Shown: piece by piece, positions 21,666 through 32,674 of the stretch
Position numbering within the stretch: position 1 is the stretch's first letter
Layout of the letters: the number at the start of each line of letters is the position of its first letter
Assembly: GCA_031291175.1 (NCBI GenBank)
Contig: JARLJO010000047.1
Location: 62,001 to 126,000 of the forward strand
Direction: 5' to 3'
DNA: 64,000 bases
From: Gammaproteobacteria bacterium
GTDB lineage: Bacteria; Pseudomonadota; Gammaproteobacteria; DSM-16500
Position numbers and translations under genes: made by a program
The notes under the pieces: model-generated
What the model was told of the DNA's origin: nothing
Databases searched by the model: none
What the model saw: the letters and a program-made list of their open reading frames with translations, nothing else

Positions 21666-22475
21666 CTAATGAAAAAATTTCAGTACTAACAAATAACCGT
21701 ATGCAAATACCGGCGCTGCTGCCGTCAAACTATCAATTCGATCCAACAAGCCTCCGTGTCCCGGAAAAACATTGCCTGAATCTTTTAAACCCACATTACG
21801 TTTCATCATGCTTTCAAAAAGATCACCCAGAACCGAAAACAACACCGTGGCCAAAGCCAATGCCATCACGACCCATAGAGGTGCGGCTACTATATCCCAT
21901 TGCATGCCAATAAAAGCAATCAATATCGTTGTGAATAACGCACCATAAAAACCTTCGCGTGTTTTACCTGGACTGACTGCTGGTGCTAATTTTGTTTTGC
22001 CCCATTGCCTACCGGCAAAATAAGCACCGGAATCGGCACCCCAAATCAGGACGCATAAATACAATAAAATGATTGGGCCATTCTCATTTAAACGAATAAA
22101 GTTAATCGCAATCCAGGCGGGTATTAATACCATGACACCCATGAGACCGCGTAAAAACAAACTCTGACTCCACCTTTCATGGCCTTTGGGATAACTCACG
22201 ACCATGACAAATGCCACTAACCACCAAACGAGCGTGACAATTAAAGCATAAGGTATAAACACACTGAGTGAGAACTTCATACCGAGAAAAATAAGAAAGA
22301 CATAACAAAAACGTTGGGATTTTTTTTGAAGTCCCATAAAACGCGCCCATTCATAAGCGCCTAACAAAACAAAAAATGCTGTCAATAAAGCAAATGCAAT
22401 ATTGGAAAGTTTTAAAACCAGAAAAATAAAAATGGGAATCAGAATGAGAGCTGTCAAGAGTCGAGTTTTAAGCAT
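21666..22475 (-). CDS. cdsA: phosphatidate cytidylyltransferase
   Basis: CdsA makes CDP-diacylglycerol from phosphatidate and CTP, feeding all phospholipid synthesis. From the ATG at 22475 (MLKTRLLTALILIPIFIFLV) it has 269 residues; the longer open frame upstream lies inside uppS. It has about eight membrane segments and the family signature near the C-terminus, from SMMKRNVGLKDSGNVFPGHG through GLLDRIDSL. Its start overlaps the uppS stop by eight bases, so translation is coupled. Confidence 0.95.
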   Translation of the reverse strand: MLKTRLLTALILIPIFIFLVLKLSNIAFALLTAFFVLLGAYEWARFMGLQKKSQRFCYVFLIFLGMKFSLSVFIPYALIVTLVWWLVAFVMVVSYPKGHERWSQSLFLRGLMGVMVLIPAWIAINFIRLNENGPIILLYLCVLIWGADSGAYFAGRQWGKTKLAPAVSPGKTREGFYGALFTTILIAFIGMQWDIVAAPLWVVMALALATVLFSVLGDLFESMMKRNVGLKDSGNVFPGHGGLLDRIDSLTAAAPVFAYGYLLVLKFFH

Positions 22476-23205
22476 GATTTTCTGCTCGTAATTGTTCACT
22501 GATATGACCAAAGCGACGTTCGCGATTGGCAAAAAAAGCCACGGCCTTTTTCAGTTCTGACGCATCAAAGTCAGGCCAATGCGCATCGGTAAAATATAAT
22601 TCGGCATAAGATAGCTGCCAAATCAGAAAATTACTAATGCGTTGCTCACCGCTAGTACGGATAAAAAGATCGGGTAAAGGTAGATCGGCGGTCACTAAAT
22701 TGGCTTCGATTAACTCTGCACTAATGTCTTCAGGAGCAAGCTTACCTTGCTGAACATCGATCGCTAAACGACGACACGCCTCAGTAATATCCCATTGGCC
22801 GCCATAATTCGCTGCAATAAGTAGCTTAAGACCGGTATTATTCGCCGTTAAGTTTTCTGCGTTAGCCATTTGTTTTTGGAGCTTTTCGTCAAAACGTGCT
22901 CGATCACCAATGATACGTAGTTGGATATTTTGCTTATGAAGCTTGGTGGCTTCGCGTTCCAGCGCCATGATAAATAATTCCATGAGGTGATTTACCTCAA
23001 CGGCGGGTCTGCGCCAGTTTTCGCTACTGAAAGCAAATAGTGTTAATACTTCGATATGATGCTCAACGCAAAATTTGACGGTTTCACGCACTGCCTTGAC
23101 ACCAGCTTTATGGCCTGCAATACGTGGCAGATGACGATGCTTTGCCCAACGACCATTCCCATCCATTACGATAGCAATATGTCGAGGTAAGGTGGATGTG
23201 CTCAC
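22468..23205 (-). CDS. uppS: undecaprenyl diphosphate synthase
   Basis: UppS is a cis-prenyltransferase that builds undecaprenyl diphosphate, the lipid carrier for peptidoglycan and O-antigen. The 245 residues include HIAIVMDGNGRWAKHR with the catalytic Asp, RIAGHKAGVKAVRETV, TLFAFSSENWRRP and the C-terminal RTSGEQRISNFLIWQLSYAE, all diagnostic. frr lies 84 bases upstream across a hairpin, and cdsA overlaps downstream. Confidence 0.97.
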   Translation of the reverse strand: MSTSTLPRHIAIVMDGNGRWAKHRHLPRIAGHKAGVKAVRETVKFCVEHHIEVLTLFAFSSENWRRPAVEVNHLMELFIMALEREATKLHKQNIQLRIIGDRARFDEKLQKQMANAENLTANNTGLKLLIAANYGGQWDITEACRRLAIDVQQGKLAPEDISAELIEANLVTADLPLPDLFIRTSGEQRISNFLIWQLSYAELYFTDAHWPDFDASELKKAVAFFANRERRFGHISEQLRAENHA

Positions 23206-23242
23206 AGAAAATGCTCGCGAATGATATTGTTATTATATAAAT

Positions 23243-23278
23243 ACGCTCCCCTTTTCATGACAAATTAAAAAGAGGAGC
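23243..23278 (-). terminator. hairpin between frr and uppS
   Basis: On the minus strand GCTCCTCTTTT pairs with AAAAGGGGAGC around a short AT loop. The following bases (GTATTTATATAA) are AT-rich but not a clean U-tract. It may be a weak terminator separating the translation-factor genes from uppS-cdsA. Confidence 0.45.
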
Positions 23279-23289
23279 TTTTTCGTCGT

Positions 23290-23844
23290 TTAAATTGCCA
23301 TTAATTCAGTTTCTTTTGCACTGAGTAAATGATCAACTTCAGCAATATACTTATCCGTCAATTTTTGGATAGTTTCCTCTAATCGATGAACTTCGTCTTC
23401 TGCAATTTCTTTTTTCTTTAACTGTTCTTTGAGTGCATTATTCGCATCACGTCTCGCATTACGAATACTGACCCGTGCCGCTTCTGCTTCATTGCGCACC
23501 ACTTTGGTGAGCTCTTTGCGACGCTCTTCGGTCAATGCTGGCAATGGAACGCGAATTAATTCACCCGTTGATGATGGGTTTAAACCCAAATCGGATGTCA
23601 TGATCGCTTTTTCAATTGCCTGGGTCATACGCTTTTCCCAAGGGGTGATTACCAGAGTACGCGCATCGCCGACGCTAATATTAGCGATTTGGCTAAGCGG
23701 CGTTTCGGTACCATAATAATCCACTCGGACATGGTCCAAGAGACTTGGGTGCGCACGGCCTGTTCGCACTTTTGATATATCATTTTTGTATGATTCGATG
23801 CCTTTTTGCATACGCATTTCAGCATCTTTTAAGACGTTACTCAT
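23290..23844 (-). CDS. frr: ribosome recycling factor
   Basis: RRF with EF-G splits the post-termination ribosome. I start at ATG 23844 ([17 protein letters not shown]), which follows GGAGAT at good spacing and gives 184 residues, the usual length; a TTG three codons upstream is less likely. Family landmarks are [40 protein letters not shown], and [19 protein letters not shown] sequence ([18 protein letters not shown]). pyrH ends five bases upstream, so the genes form one transcription unit. Confidence 0.96.
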   Translation of the reverse strand: MSNVLKDAEMRMQKGIESYKNDISKVRTGRAHPSLLDHVRVDYYGTETPLSQIANISVGDARTLVITPWEKRMTQAIEKAIMTSDLGLNPSSTGELIRVPLPALTEERRKELTKVVRNEAEAARVSIRNARRDANNALKEQLKKKEIAEDEVHRLEETIQKLTDKYIAEVDHLLSAKETELMAI

Positions 23845-23849
23845 CAATC

Positions 23850-24584
23850 TCAATCTCCACTTTGGATTAATGTGCCGACATTGTCGCCTACCACGATGCG
23901 TTGTAGTGCACCTTGTTTGCTCATGTTAAACACGCGCAATGGTAGACCATGCTCTCGGCATAATAAAATCGCATTTAAATCCATCACACCCAAACGCTGT
24001 TCTAGCACTTCATCATAAGTGAGAGAATCATAACGTTCTGCTTTGGGATTTTTGATAGGATCTGCTGCGAATACACCGTCAACTTTTGTCGCTTTGATGA
24101 CAATATCCGCGCCTACTTCAATACCGCGCAAAGCAGCGGCAGAGTCAGTAGTCACTAATGGACTGCCGGTTCCCGCAACAAAAATAACGACTTTTCCTTT
24201 TTCCAATTCTTCTTTCGCTTTACGACGATCATAGAAGTCCACCAAGCCTGGAATGGAAAGTGCGGACATCAATGATGCCGGAATGCCTTTTCTGTCTAAC
24301 GCATCTAATAGCGCTAAACCGTTGATGACGGTGGCCAGCATACCCATGTGGTCTGCCGTTACACGATCCAAACCGGTCGCGCACAAGTCTGCGCCGCGGA
24401 TTAAATTACCACCGCCGATCACGAGGGCAACTTGCACCCCCATTTTGACGACGCTAGCAATTTCCTGGCTGACTTTCGTCAGCTTTCCCGCGTTGATTCC
24501 AAAAAGGTGATCGCCTTGTAAGGCTTCACCGCTCAGTTTTAATAATATACGCTGGTAAATCGGCTGTGCAGAAATACTATCCAT
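23850..24584 (-). CDS. pyrH: UMP kinase
   Basis: UMP kinase phosphorylates UMP to UDP, with hexamer regulation by GTP and UTP in bacteria. The 244 residues start with an N-terminal [16 protein letters not shown] phosphate loop. They continue with [47 protein letters not shown] and the C-terminal GDNVGTLIQ. It lies between tsf and frr, the standard rpsB-tsf-pyrH-frr order. Confidence 0.97.
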   Translation of the reverse strand: MDSISAQPIYQRILLKLSGEALQGDHLFGINAGKLTKVSQEIASVVKMGVQVALVIGGGNLIRGADLCATGLDRVTADHMGMLATVINGLALLDALDRKGIPASLMSALSIPGLVDFYDRRKAKEELEKGKVVIFVAGTGSPLVTTDSAAALRGIEVGADIVIKATKVDGVFAADPIKNPKAERYDSLTYDEVLEQRLGVMDLNAILLCREHGLPLRVFNMSKQGALQRIVVGDNVGTLIQSGD

Positions 24585-24590
24585 AAATGA

Positions 24591-25478
24591 TTAGCCATTC
24601 TTTACTTGTGACATTACTGCTTCGACAAAATCTTCCTTTTCTTTTTCGATCCCTTCGCCGGCTTCAAAACGGACAAATGAGATGACTTTTGCGCGGTGCT
24701 TACCGAGCAAGCTGGAAACTGTCACATCAGGATCTTTAACGAATGGTTGGCCCATTAAACTGACCTCATCCAGGAATTTTTTGAGGCGACCGACAACCAT
24801 TTTTTCGATGATGTCATTCGGTTTGCCACTGCTGGCTGCCTGCGCTGTGTAAATTTCTTTTTCTTTTGCAACAACGTCCGCTGGGACATCGTTTGGTGAA
24901 ACAACCAATGGCTTGCTCGCCGCAACGTGCATTGCGATATCTTTCGCAAGATCGACGTTGTTGGTATCCAATTCAACGTAAACACCGATGCGATTGCCAT
25001 GGAGGTAGGTACCTACACTTCCTGCTGATTCATCAGTGATAGCAATACGACGAATATTGACGTTTTCACCGATTTTCGCAACCAATGTTTGACGCGCTTC
25101 TTCAACGGTCACATCGGATCCTGCTAATTTCAGGGTGGATAAGGTTGCGATGTCTGTTACGTTAGCTTCAAGTGCGGTATTCACTACTGCTTCTGCAAAG
25201 CCCAAGAAGTTTTCATCACGTGCAACGAAATCAGTTTCGCAATTGATTTCAGCCAAGATAGCGCGCTTGCCATCCGCTGAAGTGCGAATAATCACAATCC
25301 CTTCTGCCGCGACTCTGTCTGCTTTTTTGTCTGCTTTCGCACGACCGGATTTACGTAATTCTTCAATGGCTAATTCCATATCGCCATTAGCAAGTTCTAA
25401 TGCTTTTTTACATTCCATCATGCCAACGCTGGTGCGTTCGCGTAATTCTTTTACTTGTGCCGCTGTAATTGCTGCCAT
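24591..25478 (-). CDS. tsf: elongation factor Ts
   Basis: EF-Ts recycles EF-Tu by exchanging GDP. The 295 residues contain the N-terminal UBA-like module ([19 protein letters not shown]), the [13 protein letters not shown] motif that contacts EF-Tu, the paired core subdomains (MHVAASKPL) and the C-terminal module. It is slightly longer than the E. coli protein. rpsB is upstream, with a strong hairpin in the 106-base gap. Confidence 0.97.
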   Translation of the reverse strand: MAAITAAQVKELRERTSVGMMECKKALELANGDMELAIEELRKSGRAKADKKADRVAAEGIVIIRTSADGKRAILAEINCETDFVARDENFLGFAEAVVNTALEANVTDIATLSTLKLAGSDVTVEEARQTLVAKIGENVNIRRIAITDESAGSVGTYLHGNRIGVYVELDTNNVDLAKDIAMHVAASKPLVVSPNDVPADVVAKEKEIYTAQAASSGKPNDIIEKMVVGRLKKFLDEVSLMGQPFVKDPDVTVSSLLGKHRAKVISFVRFEAGEGIEKEKEDFVEAVMSQVKNG

Positions 25479-25539
25479 ATTGCCGTGCCTCTCTAGAAAC
25501 TGAAACTACGAATTGTCTTAAGAAAACGAATAGTGAAAG

Positions 25540-25573
25540 CTAAAAGCCTGTTATCTACCAGATAACAGGCTTT
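25540..25573 (-). terminator. hairpin attenuator between rpsB and tsf
   Basis: A perfect 14-bp stem (AAAGCCTGTTATCT with its complement) with a three-base loop is followed on the minus strand by TTTTA. It stands in the rpsB-tsf gap, where partial termination is known in other gammaproteobacteria. It would reduce tsf-pyrH-frr relative to rpsB. Confidence 0.75.
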
Positions 25574-25584
25574 GCTGGATTCTA

Positions 25585-26361
25585 TTAACCCTCGCTGTTT
25601 TCACTGCCTTCGATGCGTAAAGTCGTTTCATCAACTTCAACAAATTCTGCTTCATCGATGTTAGCGAGTTCAGGATTGCTTGCGCGTGCTTCCAAGATAG
25701 CGTCGGAAATGCATTTTGCGTACAACTGAATAGCGCGAAGTGAATCGTCGTTACCAGGGATAATGTAGCTCACGCCTTTTGGATTGTGATTGGTATCAAC
25801 AATACCGATGACGGGTATGCTCAAACGGTTAGCTTCAGCAATAGCGATGTTTTCATGACCGACGTCAATAACAAACAAAGCATCTGGCAAGCCGCCCATG
25901 TTCTTGATACCGCCTAAGCTGCGATCCAATTTGGCTTTTTCACGTGTCAATTGAAGAATTTCTTTTTTGACCAAGCGACCAAAGTTATTTTTTTCAAACA
26001 TCGCTTCTAAGTCTTTCAAACGACGAATGGATTGACGAATGGTTTTGTAGTTGGTCAACATACCACCCAACCAACGGTGATTCACGTACGGCATGCGGCA
26101 ACGATCAGCTTCTTCTTTGATGATGTCACGTGCTGCAGATTTGGTACCAACGAATAAAACTTTACCTTTATTAGCTGCAATTTTGCCTACGAAGTTGAAG
26201 GCATCTTGTAGCATAGGTAGGGTTTTTTCTAAGTTGATAATATGGATCTTGTTACGTGCGCCGTAAATGTAGGCGCCCATTTTTGGGTTCCAATAACGGG
26301 TTTGATGCCCAAAGTGCACACCCGCTTTTAACATGTCACGCATAGTTACTGGTAAAGCCAT
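25585..26361 (-). CDS. rpsB: 30S ribosomal protein S2
   Basis: S2 binds the 30S neck and, with S1, takes part in translation initiation. The 258 residues begin [20 protein letters not shown], then contain [28 protein letters not shown] sequence, the coiled arm ([11 protein letters not shown]) and [19 protein letters not shown]. The C-terminus is an acidic tail ([20 protein letters not shown]), longer than in E. coli. First gene of the rpsB-tsf-pyrH-frr unit, divergent from map. Confidence 0.98.
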   Translation of the reverse strand: MALPVTMRDMLKAGVHFGHQTRYWNPKMGAYIYGARNKIHIINLEKTLPMLQDAFNFVGKIAANKGKVLFVGTKSAARDIIKEEADRCRMPYVNHRWLGGMLTNYKTIRQSIRRLKDLEAMFEKNNFGRLVKKEILQLTREKAKLDRSLGGIKNMGGLPDALFVIDVGHENIAIAEANRLSIPVIGIVDTNHNPKGVSYIIPGNDDSLRAIQLYAKCISDAILEARASNPELANIDEAEFVEVDETTLRIEGSENSEG

Positions 26362-26570
26362 TACAATTTCCTCTTTCTAGTTTGGGTTAATCCTCCACGC
26401 ATCCCATCAGCCAACCTTGTCCCTTGAATCTATTGGGAAAAGCACCCAGCTAATAGTCACGATACGTGTGTGGGGTTTGTGTCATTTTTAATAATGAAAT
26501 TTCATTTGCTTATTAAAACTGGCCTTTATACCATAGAAGCCATCCACCAACAATATAATGTGTGCTAAAA

Positions 26571-27350
26571 ATGCCTGAATCTATGAAAATTACTATTAAA
26601 TCACCAGCTGATATTGAAAAAATGCGTATTGCTGGACGCCTCGCCGCTGAAGTGCTCGAAATGATAGGCCCCCATGTACAAATTGGGGTTACCACCGATG
26701 AGCTCGATCAAATTTGCCATGACTATATCGTCAATGTACAAAAAGCGATACCTGCTCCTTTAAATTACAACGGCTTTCCCAAATCCATCTGCACTTCTGT
26801 CAATCATCAGGTCTGCCATGGTATTCCAGGTCCCAAGAAATTGAAAGACGGGGATATCATAAATATCGACGTTACTGTACTGAAAGATGGCTATCACGGT
26901 GATACGAGCAAAATGTTCACCGCTGGCAAAGGCTCTATTCTGTCTGATCGCCTGATCAAAGTGACTCAAGAGTGTCTATATAAAGGGATCGAACGCGTCA
27001 AGCCTGGCAACCATTTTGGCGATATTGGTGCGGTGATCCAACCTTACGCTGAAGCGAATCGTTTCTCAGTCGTGCGCGAATACTGCGGACATGGCATCGG
27101 TAAAATTTTTCATGAACCACCGAATGTTTTACACTATGGCCAAGCTGGCACCGGTGCCGAAATACGTCCTGGTATGATTTTTACTATTGAGCCGATGATT
27201 AACGCGGGCAAACGCGAGGTCAAACTCTTACCAGACGCATGGACGGTTGTAACGAAAGATCATAGTCTTTCTGCGCAATGGGAACATACGATTTTAGTCA
27301 CCGAAACAGGGTATGAAGTATTAACGAAACGAACCGAAGAATCATTTTAA
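26571..27350 (+). CDS. map: methionine aminopeptidase, type I
   Basis: MetAP removes N-terminal Met from nascent proteins. About 259 residues from ATG 26571 ([19 protein letters not shown]); ATG 26583 is equally possible, and GTG 26562 opens the frame earlier. None has a clear ribosome site; a TATAAT at 26554-26559 lies very close. The metal ligands are visible in [20 protein letters not shown] (two Asp), [14 protein letters not shown] (His), TIEPMI (Glu) and [10 protein letters not shown] (Glu). It is divergent from rpsB, the usual arrangement, and followed after 16 bases by sodB. Confidence 0.96.
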   Translation: MPESMKITIKSPADIEKMRIAGRLAAEVLEMIGPHVQIGVTTDELDQICHDYIVNVQKAIPAPLNYNGFPKSICTSVNHQVCHGIPGPKKLKDGDIINIDVTVLKDGYHGDTSKMFTAGKGSILSDRLIKVTQECLYKGIERVKPGNHFGDIGAVIQPYAEANRFSVVREYCGHGIGKIFHEPPNVLHYGQAGTGAEIRPGMIFTIEPMINAGKREVKLLPDAWTVVTKDHSLSAQWEHTILVTETGYEVLTKRTEESF

Positions 27351-27366
27351 TCAACAAGGAACGACT

Positions 27367-27957
27367 ATGTCTGATACCAAAGCGAAACACGAATTGCCTA
27401 AATTGCCATACGCTATGGATGCCTTGCAACCTTACATTTCGAAAGAAACATTAGAATATCATTATGGTAAGCATCATAAAGCTTACGTTGATAATCTCAA
27501 CAAACTCATTGTTGGCACTGAATTTGAAGACATGTCCCTGGAAGACACTATCAAAAAATCCAGCGGCGCTATTTTTAACAATGCAGCGCAAGTGTGGAAC
27601 CACACTTTTTATTGGCACTGCATGACGCCTAATAGCAGTCGCGAACCAAGCGGCAAATTGGCTGAAGCGATCAACAAAAAATTCGGCTCGTTTGACGAGT
27701 TCAAAAAATTATTTAGCCAAACAGCTATTTCCACTTTTGGTTCAGGCTGGGGTTGGTTGGTAAAAAACAAAGACGGCTCCATTGAAATCATTAGCACCAG
27801 CAATGCCGCCACACCGATGACGCAAGATAAAACAGCGCTTTTGACTTGTGACGTCTGGGAGCATGCTTACTATATTGATTATCGTAATGTACGCCCAAGC
27901 TATGTTGAAAACTTCTGGAATTTAGTGAACTGGGATTTTGTTGCAGAAAATTTTTAA
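27367..27957 (+). CDS. sodB: superoxide dismutase, Fe type
   Basis: Converts superoxide to peroxide and oxygen in the cytoplasm. The 196 residues have the metal ligands in LEYHYGKHH (His32), [11 protein letters not shown] (His) and the D-x-W-E-H block [14 protein letters not shown] (Asp and His). The [17 protein letters not shown] sequence is typical of Fe enzymes. AAGGA precedes the ATG. The 16-base gap suggests an operon with map, ended by a strong hairpin shared with the convergent pldA. Confidence 0.96.
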   Translation: MSDTKAKHELPKLPYAMDALQPYISKETLEYHYGKHHKAYVDNLNKLIVGTEFEDMSLEDTIKKSSGAIFNNAAQVWNHTFYWHCMTPNSSREPSGKLAEAINKKFGSFDEFKKLFSQTAISTFGSGWGWLVKNKDGSIEIISTSNAATPMTQDKTALLTCDVWEHAYYIDYRNVRPSYVENFWNLVNWDFVAENF

Positions 27958-27970
27958 AGTATCTTTACTT

Positions 27971-27996
27971 TTCCTCTCCCATTTCTGGGAGAGGAA
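27971..27996. terminator. bidirectional terminator between sodB and pldA
   Basis: A perfect 10-bp stem TTCCTCTCCC / GGGAGAGGAA with a six-base loop is followed on the plus strand by TATTTCTTCTT. It lies between two convergent genes and has T-rich sequence on both sides. Confidence 0.75.
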
Positions 27997-28005
27997 TATT
28001 TCTTC

Positions 28006-28992
28006 TTAAACCCAATCACTCATTGAGATACCCAAACCAAAACTGTTGGTTCGATGATTGTATTCAATTAAACTTTGGCCGTATCCACTGAAGACTTGCG
28101 CGTAACCTTTTAAGTAATCCGTAATAGGGAAACTCCAGCTGAGGGTGTTACCCGATCGTCTTCCCCCACTTTCAATCATATTGCGCGTCTCTAGTGAGAT
28201 TAACTGTCCATGGAATTTGTAACCTATTAAGATCGTGCCATTTCCCATGAAGTTTTGCATATCCGGGTTTTGTCTTTGGTAGGTGTTATTATTCTTGAAA
28301 ATAAGCCATGGTTTAATGGCCACTATCCAGCTATCGGATGAAGCGATCAAAGCTGCGGTTGCACGATTCCAGCTACGCTCTAAAGTGCCGCCATAACCGT
28401 TAGATTGATGATCCAACCCTACGGTTAGAAAATTCAAATACCAACTACCGCCTAGATGATAATTAATTTCATTGGCAATAAATAACTCTGGCTCGAAATC
28501 GGTTTCTCTGAAAAATGGATCGTGATCATACGCTTGCCAATATGACATTTGCGTGTAAGCAAGATAAAGCGTAGATGGATGGTTTAATATATTTTTCCAA
28601 ATAGGCACTTTAAAACTTAATTGATATTTAATTTCATCGTGTTTTAACTTTTCATCCTCGGGTGTTTGTCCTGCATAAACTGAGTTATAAGGTGAACGTG
28701 TATAATAAAAAGGTAATACATACGTTGGCCGATGAAAGGCAATGGCAAATGATCGCGGTGATATTTTATCTTCTTTTGTGACTCTGGATAAAACAGCATT
28801 ATCAGAATCTAATTTAGGTGTCTCTTGCGATGCGGTATTCGTAACAGATGGAGATGAGACAGTCACAGCAGAATGATTTGTTGCAACAGGGGCAGCGAGT
28901 GTCGTTGTCGTTTCAGCAAACGAAGAGAGAGAATAAAAACAAAAAACGGTTGCTCCTAAAATGGGTAATAACTTTTTTAACCTTGGCATCAT
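28006..28992 (-). CDS. pldA: outer membrane phospholipase A
   Basis: OMPLA hydrolyses phospholipids that reach the outer leaflet of the outer membrane. The 328-residue product has a signal peptide (LPILGATVFCFYSLSSFA) and a low-complexity Thr/Ser/Val-rich linker to about residue 80, then a beta-barrel. The catalytic residues are His195 and Ser197 in DHQSNGYGG and Asn209 in RSWNR, with the same spacing as the E. coli His-Ser-Asn triad. The Pla1 motif YWQAYDHDPFFRETDFEPEL is clear. In intracellular bacteria it may also act in virulence; that is inference. Confidence 0.95.
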   Translation of the reverse strand: MMPRLKKLLPILGATVFCFYSLSSFAETTTTLAAPVATNHSAVTVSSPSVTNTASQETPKLDSDNAVLSRVTKEDKISPRSFAIAFHRPTYVLPFYYTRSPYNSVYAGQTPEDEKLKHDEIKYQLSFKVPIWKNILNHPSTLYLAYTQMSYWQAYDHDPFFRETDFEPELFIANEINYHLGGSWYLNFLTVGLDHQSNGYGGTLERSWNRATAALIASSDSWIVAIKPWLIFKNNNTYQRQNPDMQNFMGNGTILIGYKFHGQLISLETRNMIESGGRRSGNTLSWSFPITDYLKGYAQVFSGYGQSLIEYNHRTNSFGLGISMSDWV

Positions 28993-29556
28993 TTCTTCCT
29001 AAAATTTTTTGCGCGATAAAACGAATGATTAAAGAGTGTTAACTCAGCAACAGAGCTGGCAATACTACACTAAAAAAAAAGATGAATCACTCGCTAATAA
29101 ATTTGCGGTACAACTTTTGCGCGACAACGGAAAGAATCTTAAGTGGATGGCTTATGGCCAATGACGCATAGCACTAACTTAAATACCTCTGGCCTTGCGG
29201 GAGATCGACGTATAGCGGAGGGGGATTTTTATAAACTTTAATCACGCTTTGATAAAATGGTGCATAAAAGTCAGCTATGTCATTACTAATTGATTTCTAT
29301 AAATCATCGCTAATATAGTTAAAATTAAATCTCATCCGACTTGTGATTTTTGTTGTGATTATTTTTTCGAGGGTTTGTGAGTGATGCAAAATGGGTTGAG
29401 AAATTTTTCGAGATTGGTATTGAATGAATGTTATATTTTATAAAAATCCCCCTCATCCCCCCCTTTTTCAAAGGGGGAAGTGCCTGCGATCCGGATTAGT
29501 GCTCACTTCCCCTTTTGTGGAGTGCCTAGGCACTCACACAAAATTTAATAAAAAAA
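28993..29556. repeat. gene-free region with pieces of a dispersed repeat
   Basis: No gene is supported in these 564 bases. The stretch 29238-29260 is an exact inverted copy of 39711-39733 (core TTATCAAAGCGTGATTAA). GGGGGATTTTTATAAA near 29220 and ATTTTATAAAAATCCCCCTC near 29437, with TTTTTCAAAGGGGGA after it, match further parts of the same repeat at 39740-39790. It looks like a palindromic non-coding element present at several places in the window. Confidence 0.7.
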
Positions 29557-29979
29557 TTATTCTGGCAAACGAACCGTCAACACATCGCATTTTGCGCCAT
29601 GCAAAATAGCATTGGCTGTGGAACCTAATAATAGCGATAAGCCATGACGACCGTGACTACCACAAATAATTAAATCCGCATTAATGTCTTCTGCAATTTT
29701 CAGAATTTTATTTTTAGTGGGGCCGACTTCAATCCACTGGTCTTTGGTCTCCACGGATAACTTTTCGCCTAACTTGGCGAGAGCGGCTTTAGCCTCATCA
29801 ATCAACTGGCCTTCAATATCTTCTATGCCAAGATAAGCATAGCTGTAACCCGGCATAGGTTCTACAACGTGCACTAAACTTAATGTTGAGCCAGTGTAAC
29901 CACGAAGCATGCGAACTTTATTGATAAGAAAATCTGTTTCATCTGATAAATCAGTAGCGAATAAAATATGTTTATACAT
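29557..29979 (-). CDS. universal stress protein A family
   Basis: The 140-residue single-domain protein starts MYKHILFATDLSDETDFLI and ends with the UspA ATP-binding signature GSHGRHGLSLLLGSTANAI followed by VLTVRLP. Members help survive starvation and oxidative or membrane stress; the exact role is unknown. It lies directly downstream of clpB on the same strand, 29 bases away, so stress-linked co-expression is likely. Similar to uspA/uspG-type proteins; the subgroup is not resolved. Confidence 0.93.
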   Translation of the reverse strand: MYKHILFATDLSDETDFLINKVRMLRGYTGSTLSLVHVVEPMPGYSYAYLGIEDIEGQLIDEAKAALAKLGEKLSVETKDQWIEVGPTKNKILKIAEDINADLIICGSHGRHGLSLLLGSTANAILHGAKCDVLTVRLPE

Positions 29980-30008
29980 AAAACCATTCCTTTTTGTTAT
30001 ATCACTTG

Positions 30009-32609
30009 TTAGCTAGGTTGAAGCCGTTGTTGCTCCGACTTTGAAAAAACCAACTTTCCTTTTTCCGCATGGATTGAAACCATATCACCGGCTATAAATT
30101 TGCCGGATAATATTTCTTCAGCCAACGGATTTTCGATGTATTGTTGGATAGCACGTTTAAGCGGTCTTGCTCCATACACAGGATCATACCCCGCCGCCGC
30201 CAAATAATCCATGGCTTCAGGTGAAACGGTAAGACCAAGCTCGCGCTCAGCAAGACGCGCACGTAAACGCTGAATTTGAATTTCTGCAATCGCTTTGATT
30301 TGTTCTCTGTCTAACGGATGGAATACCACCATCTCGTCGATACGGTTCATGAACTCAGGACGGAAATGCTGGCCTACCGCTTTTAATACGGCCTCTTTCA
30401 TTTCAAAATAGTCGCCATGCTTTGAAATCTCTTGAATCATCTCTGATCCTAAATTCGAGGTCATCACAATCACAGCATTACTAAAATCAACCGTTCGCCC
30501 CTGGCTATCGGTCAAACGTCCATCGTCTAATACTTGAAGCAAAATATTAAAAACATCGGGATGGGCTTTTTCCACTTCATCTAATAGCACAACAGAATAG
30601 GGTTTGCGTCGCACAAGCTCGGTGAGATAACCACCTTCTTCATAACCGACATAGCCGGGCGGCGCCCCTACTAAGCGCGCAACGGAATGCTTTTCCATAA
30701 ACTCTGACATATCAATACGCACCATGGCGGCTTCGGTATCAAATAAGAATTCGGCAACGGCTTTGCATAATTCGGTTTTACCTACCCCTGTTGGTCCTAA
30801 AAATAGAAAAGAACCAATGGGGCGACCTGGGTCCGAAAGTCCCGCACGCGAACGGCGAATGGAATTACACACGGCTGTCACTGCCTGGCTTTGACCAATG
30901 ATGCGTTTATGTAGGGCATCTTCCATGTGAATCAATTTTTGCTTTTCACTTTCTAGCATTTTGGAGACAGGGATATGCGTCCATTTAGACACAACTTCAG
31001 CTACTTCATCCTCTGTCACGTTACTGCGCACCAGTTGTGTGCCTTCTTTTTCAACGGCTAAAGCATCAGCTAATTTTTTTTCAAGTTCAGGTATGCGCCC
31101 GTATTGCAATTCTGCCATGCGCGCCAAGTTAGAAGATCGACTAGCCGTTTCTAACTCAAACCGCGCTTTCTCTAATTCTGCTTTGATATTTTGCGTGCCT
31201 TGAAGCGCTGATTTTTCTCGTTGCCAAATGGTTTCGAGTTTTGCATTTTTTTCTTCGAGCTTGCTAAGGTCTTCTTCCAGTTTCACTAAGCGTTTCTTGG
31301 AACCATCGTCTGTTTCTTTTTTTAATGCTTCACGCTCAATCTTTAATTGGATGATACGACGACCCAGGTTATCTAACTCTTCTGGCTTTGAATCAATTTC
31401 CATGCGGATGTTACTCGCTGCTTCATCAATCAAATCAATGGCTTTATCCGGCAATTGACGATCAGCAATATAACGATGCGATAAAGTGGCAGCAGCAACC
31501 AAAGCGGAATCCGTGATTTCAACACCGTGATGCAGCTCATATCGCTCTTTTAAACCACGTAAGATAGCAATGGTATCAGGGACTGTTGGCTCATCCACCA
31601 GGATACGTTGGAAACGGCGCTCTAAGGCAGCATCTTTTTCGATGTATTTACGGTACTCATCCAGCGTTGTCGCGCCCACGCAATGCAATTCGCCGCGAGC
31701 CAAGGCGGGCTTTAACATATTACCCGCATCCATTGAGCCTTCTGCTTTACCCGCACCGACCATGGTGTGAATTTCATCGATGAATAAAATAATTTGGCCT
31801 TCTTGTTTTGCTAAATCATTTAAGACCGCTTTTAATCTTTCTTCGAATTCACCGCGAAATTTAGCGCCTGCAATTAATGCGCCTAAATCCAGCGATAATA
31901 AACGCTTATTTTTTAAACCTTCGGGGACTTCACCGTTCACAATACGCTGCGCTAAACCTTCTACAATAGCGGTTTTACCCACTCCAGGCTCGCCGATTAA
32001 TACCGGATTATTTTTGGTACGACGCAGCAATACCTGAATGGTGCGACGAATTTCTGAATCGCGACCAATCACGGGATCTAGCTTACCTTTTTCAGCACGT
32101 GCGGTTAGATCAATTGTATATTTTTCCAGCGCACGGCGTTGGTCTTCTGCATTTGGGTCATTCACGTTTTTGCCCCCGCGTTCTTCATTGATGGCGCTCT
32201 CGATAGTTTCTTTCGTCGCGCCGGATTGACGTAATAATTCACCTAATGGTCCATTGTCTTCTATCGCCGCTAATAAAAATAATTCGCTTGAAATATATTG
32301 GTCTTTCCGTTTTTGCGCGATCTTGTCTGTCAAATTCAAGAGACGATTGAGATCATTTGATATATGCATTTCACCGCCGGTGCCTTCTACTTTGGGCAAG
32401 CGCTGAATCGCATTTTCTAATTTATTGGCTAGTGTAGAAAGGTTAACATTGGCTTTCGTTAAGATAGAGGGGACGCTGCCACCCTCCTCATCTAACAATG
32501 CTTTTAAAACATGTGCTGGTTCAATGAAAGCATTATCGTGGCCAAGTGCCATTGATTGGGCATTGGCTAAAGCTGACTGGAACTTGCTGGTTAATTTATC
32601 CATACGCAT
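30009..32609 (-). CDS. clpB: ATP-dependent disaggregase ClpB
   Basis: ClpB is the Hsp104-type hexamer that, with DnaK, extracts proteins from aggregates. The 866 residues contain the N-terminal Clp_N repeats ([16 protein letters not shown]), AAA1 with Walker A GEPGVGKT and Walker B LFIDEIH, and the coiled-coil middle domain (about 400-530, many Glu/Lys). AAA2 follows with GPTGVGKT, and then the ClpB D2-small region ([18 protein letters not shown]). The start follows AGAGGT at 12 bases. A sigma-32-like promoter lies upstream. Confidence 0.97.
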   Translation of the reverse strand: MRMDKLTSKFQSALANAQSMALGHDNAFIEPAHVLKALLDEEGGSVPSILTKANVNLSTLANKLENAIQRLPKVEGTGGEMHISNDLNRLLNLTDKIAQKRKDQYISSELFLLAAIEDNGPLGELLRQSGATKETIESAINEERGGKNVNDPNAEDQRRALEKYTIDLTARAEKGKLDPVIGRDSEIRRTIQVLLRRTKNNPVLIGEPGVGKTAIVEGLAQRIVNGEVPEGLKNKRLLSLDLGALIAGAKFRGEFEERLKAVLNDLAKQEGQIILFIDEIHTMVGAGKAEGSMDAGNMLKPALARGELHCVGATTLDEYRKYIEKDAALERRFQRILVDEPTVPDTIAILRGLKERYELHHGVEITDSALVAAATLSHRYIADRQLPDKAIDLIDEAASNIRMEIDSKPEELDNLGRRIIQLKIEREALKKETDDGSKKRLVKLEEDLSKLEEKNAKLETIWQREKSALQGTQNIKAELEKARFELETASRSSNLARMAELQYGRIPELEKKLADALAVEKEGTQLVRSNVTEDEVAEVVSKWTHIPVSKMLESEKQKLIHMEDALHKRIIGQSQAVTAVCNSIRRSRAGLSDPGRPIGSFLFLGPTGVGKTELCKAVAEFLFDTEAAMVRIDMSEFMEKHSVARLVGAPPGYVGYEEGGYLTELVRRKPYSVVLLDEVEKAHPDVFNILLQVLDDGRLTDSQGRTVDFSNAVIVMTSNLGSEMIQEISKHGDYFEMKEAVLKAVGQHFRPEFMNRIDEMVVFHPLDREQIKAIAEIQIQRLRARLAERELGLTVSPEAMDYLAAAGYDPVYGARPLKRAIQQYIENPLAEEILSGKFIAGDMVSIHAEKGKLVFSKSEQQRLQPS

Positions 32610-32648
32610 TGCAGATGACCTCTAAGCGTTATTAATATATTCACCAAG

Positions 32649-32674
32649 ATATGGCCGAATCTCTCAATCACAAG
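32649..32674 (-). promoter_or_regulatory. possible heat-shock (sigma-32) promoter of clpB
   Basis: On the minus strand CTTGTGA is followed after about 11 bases by GGCCATAT, resembling the sigma-32 consensus CTTGAAA / CCCCATNT. It lies roughly 40-65 bases before the clpB ATG. The match is partial, and a housekeeping promoter cannot be excluded. Confidence 0.35.
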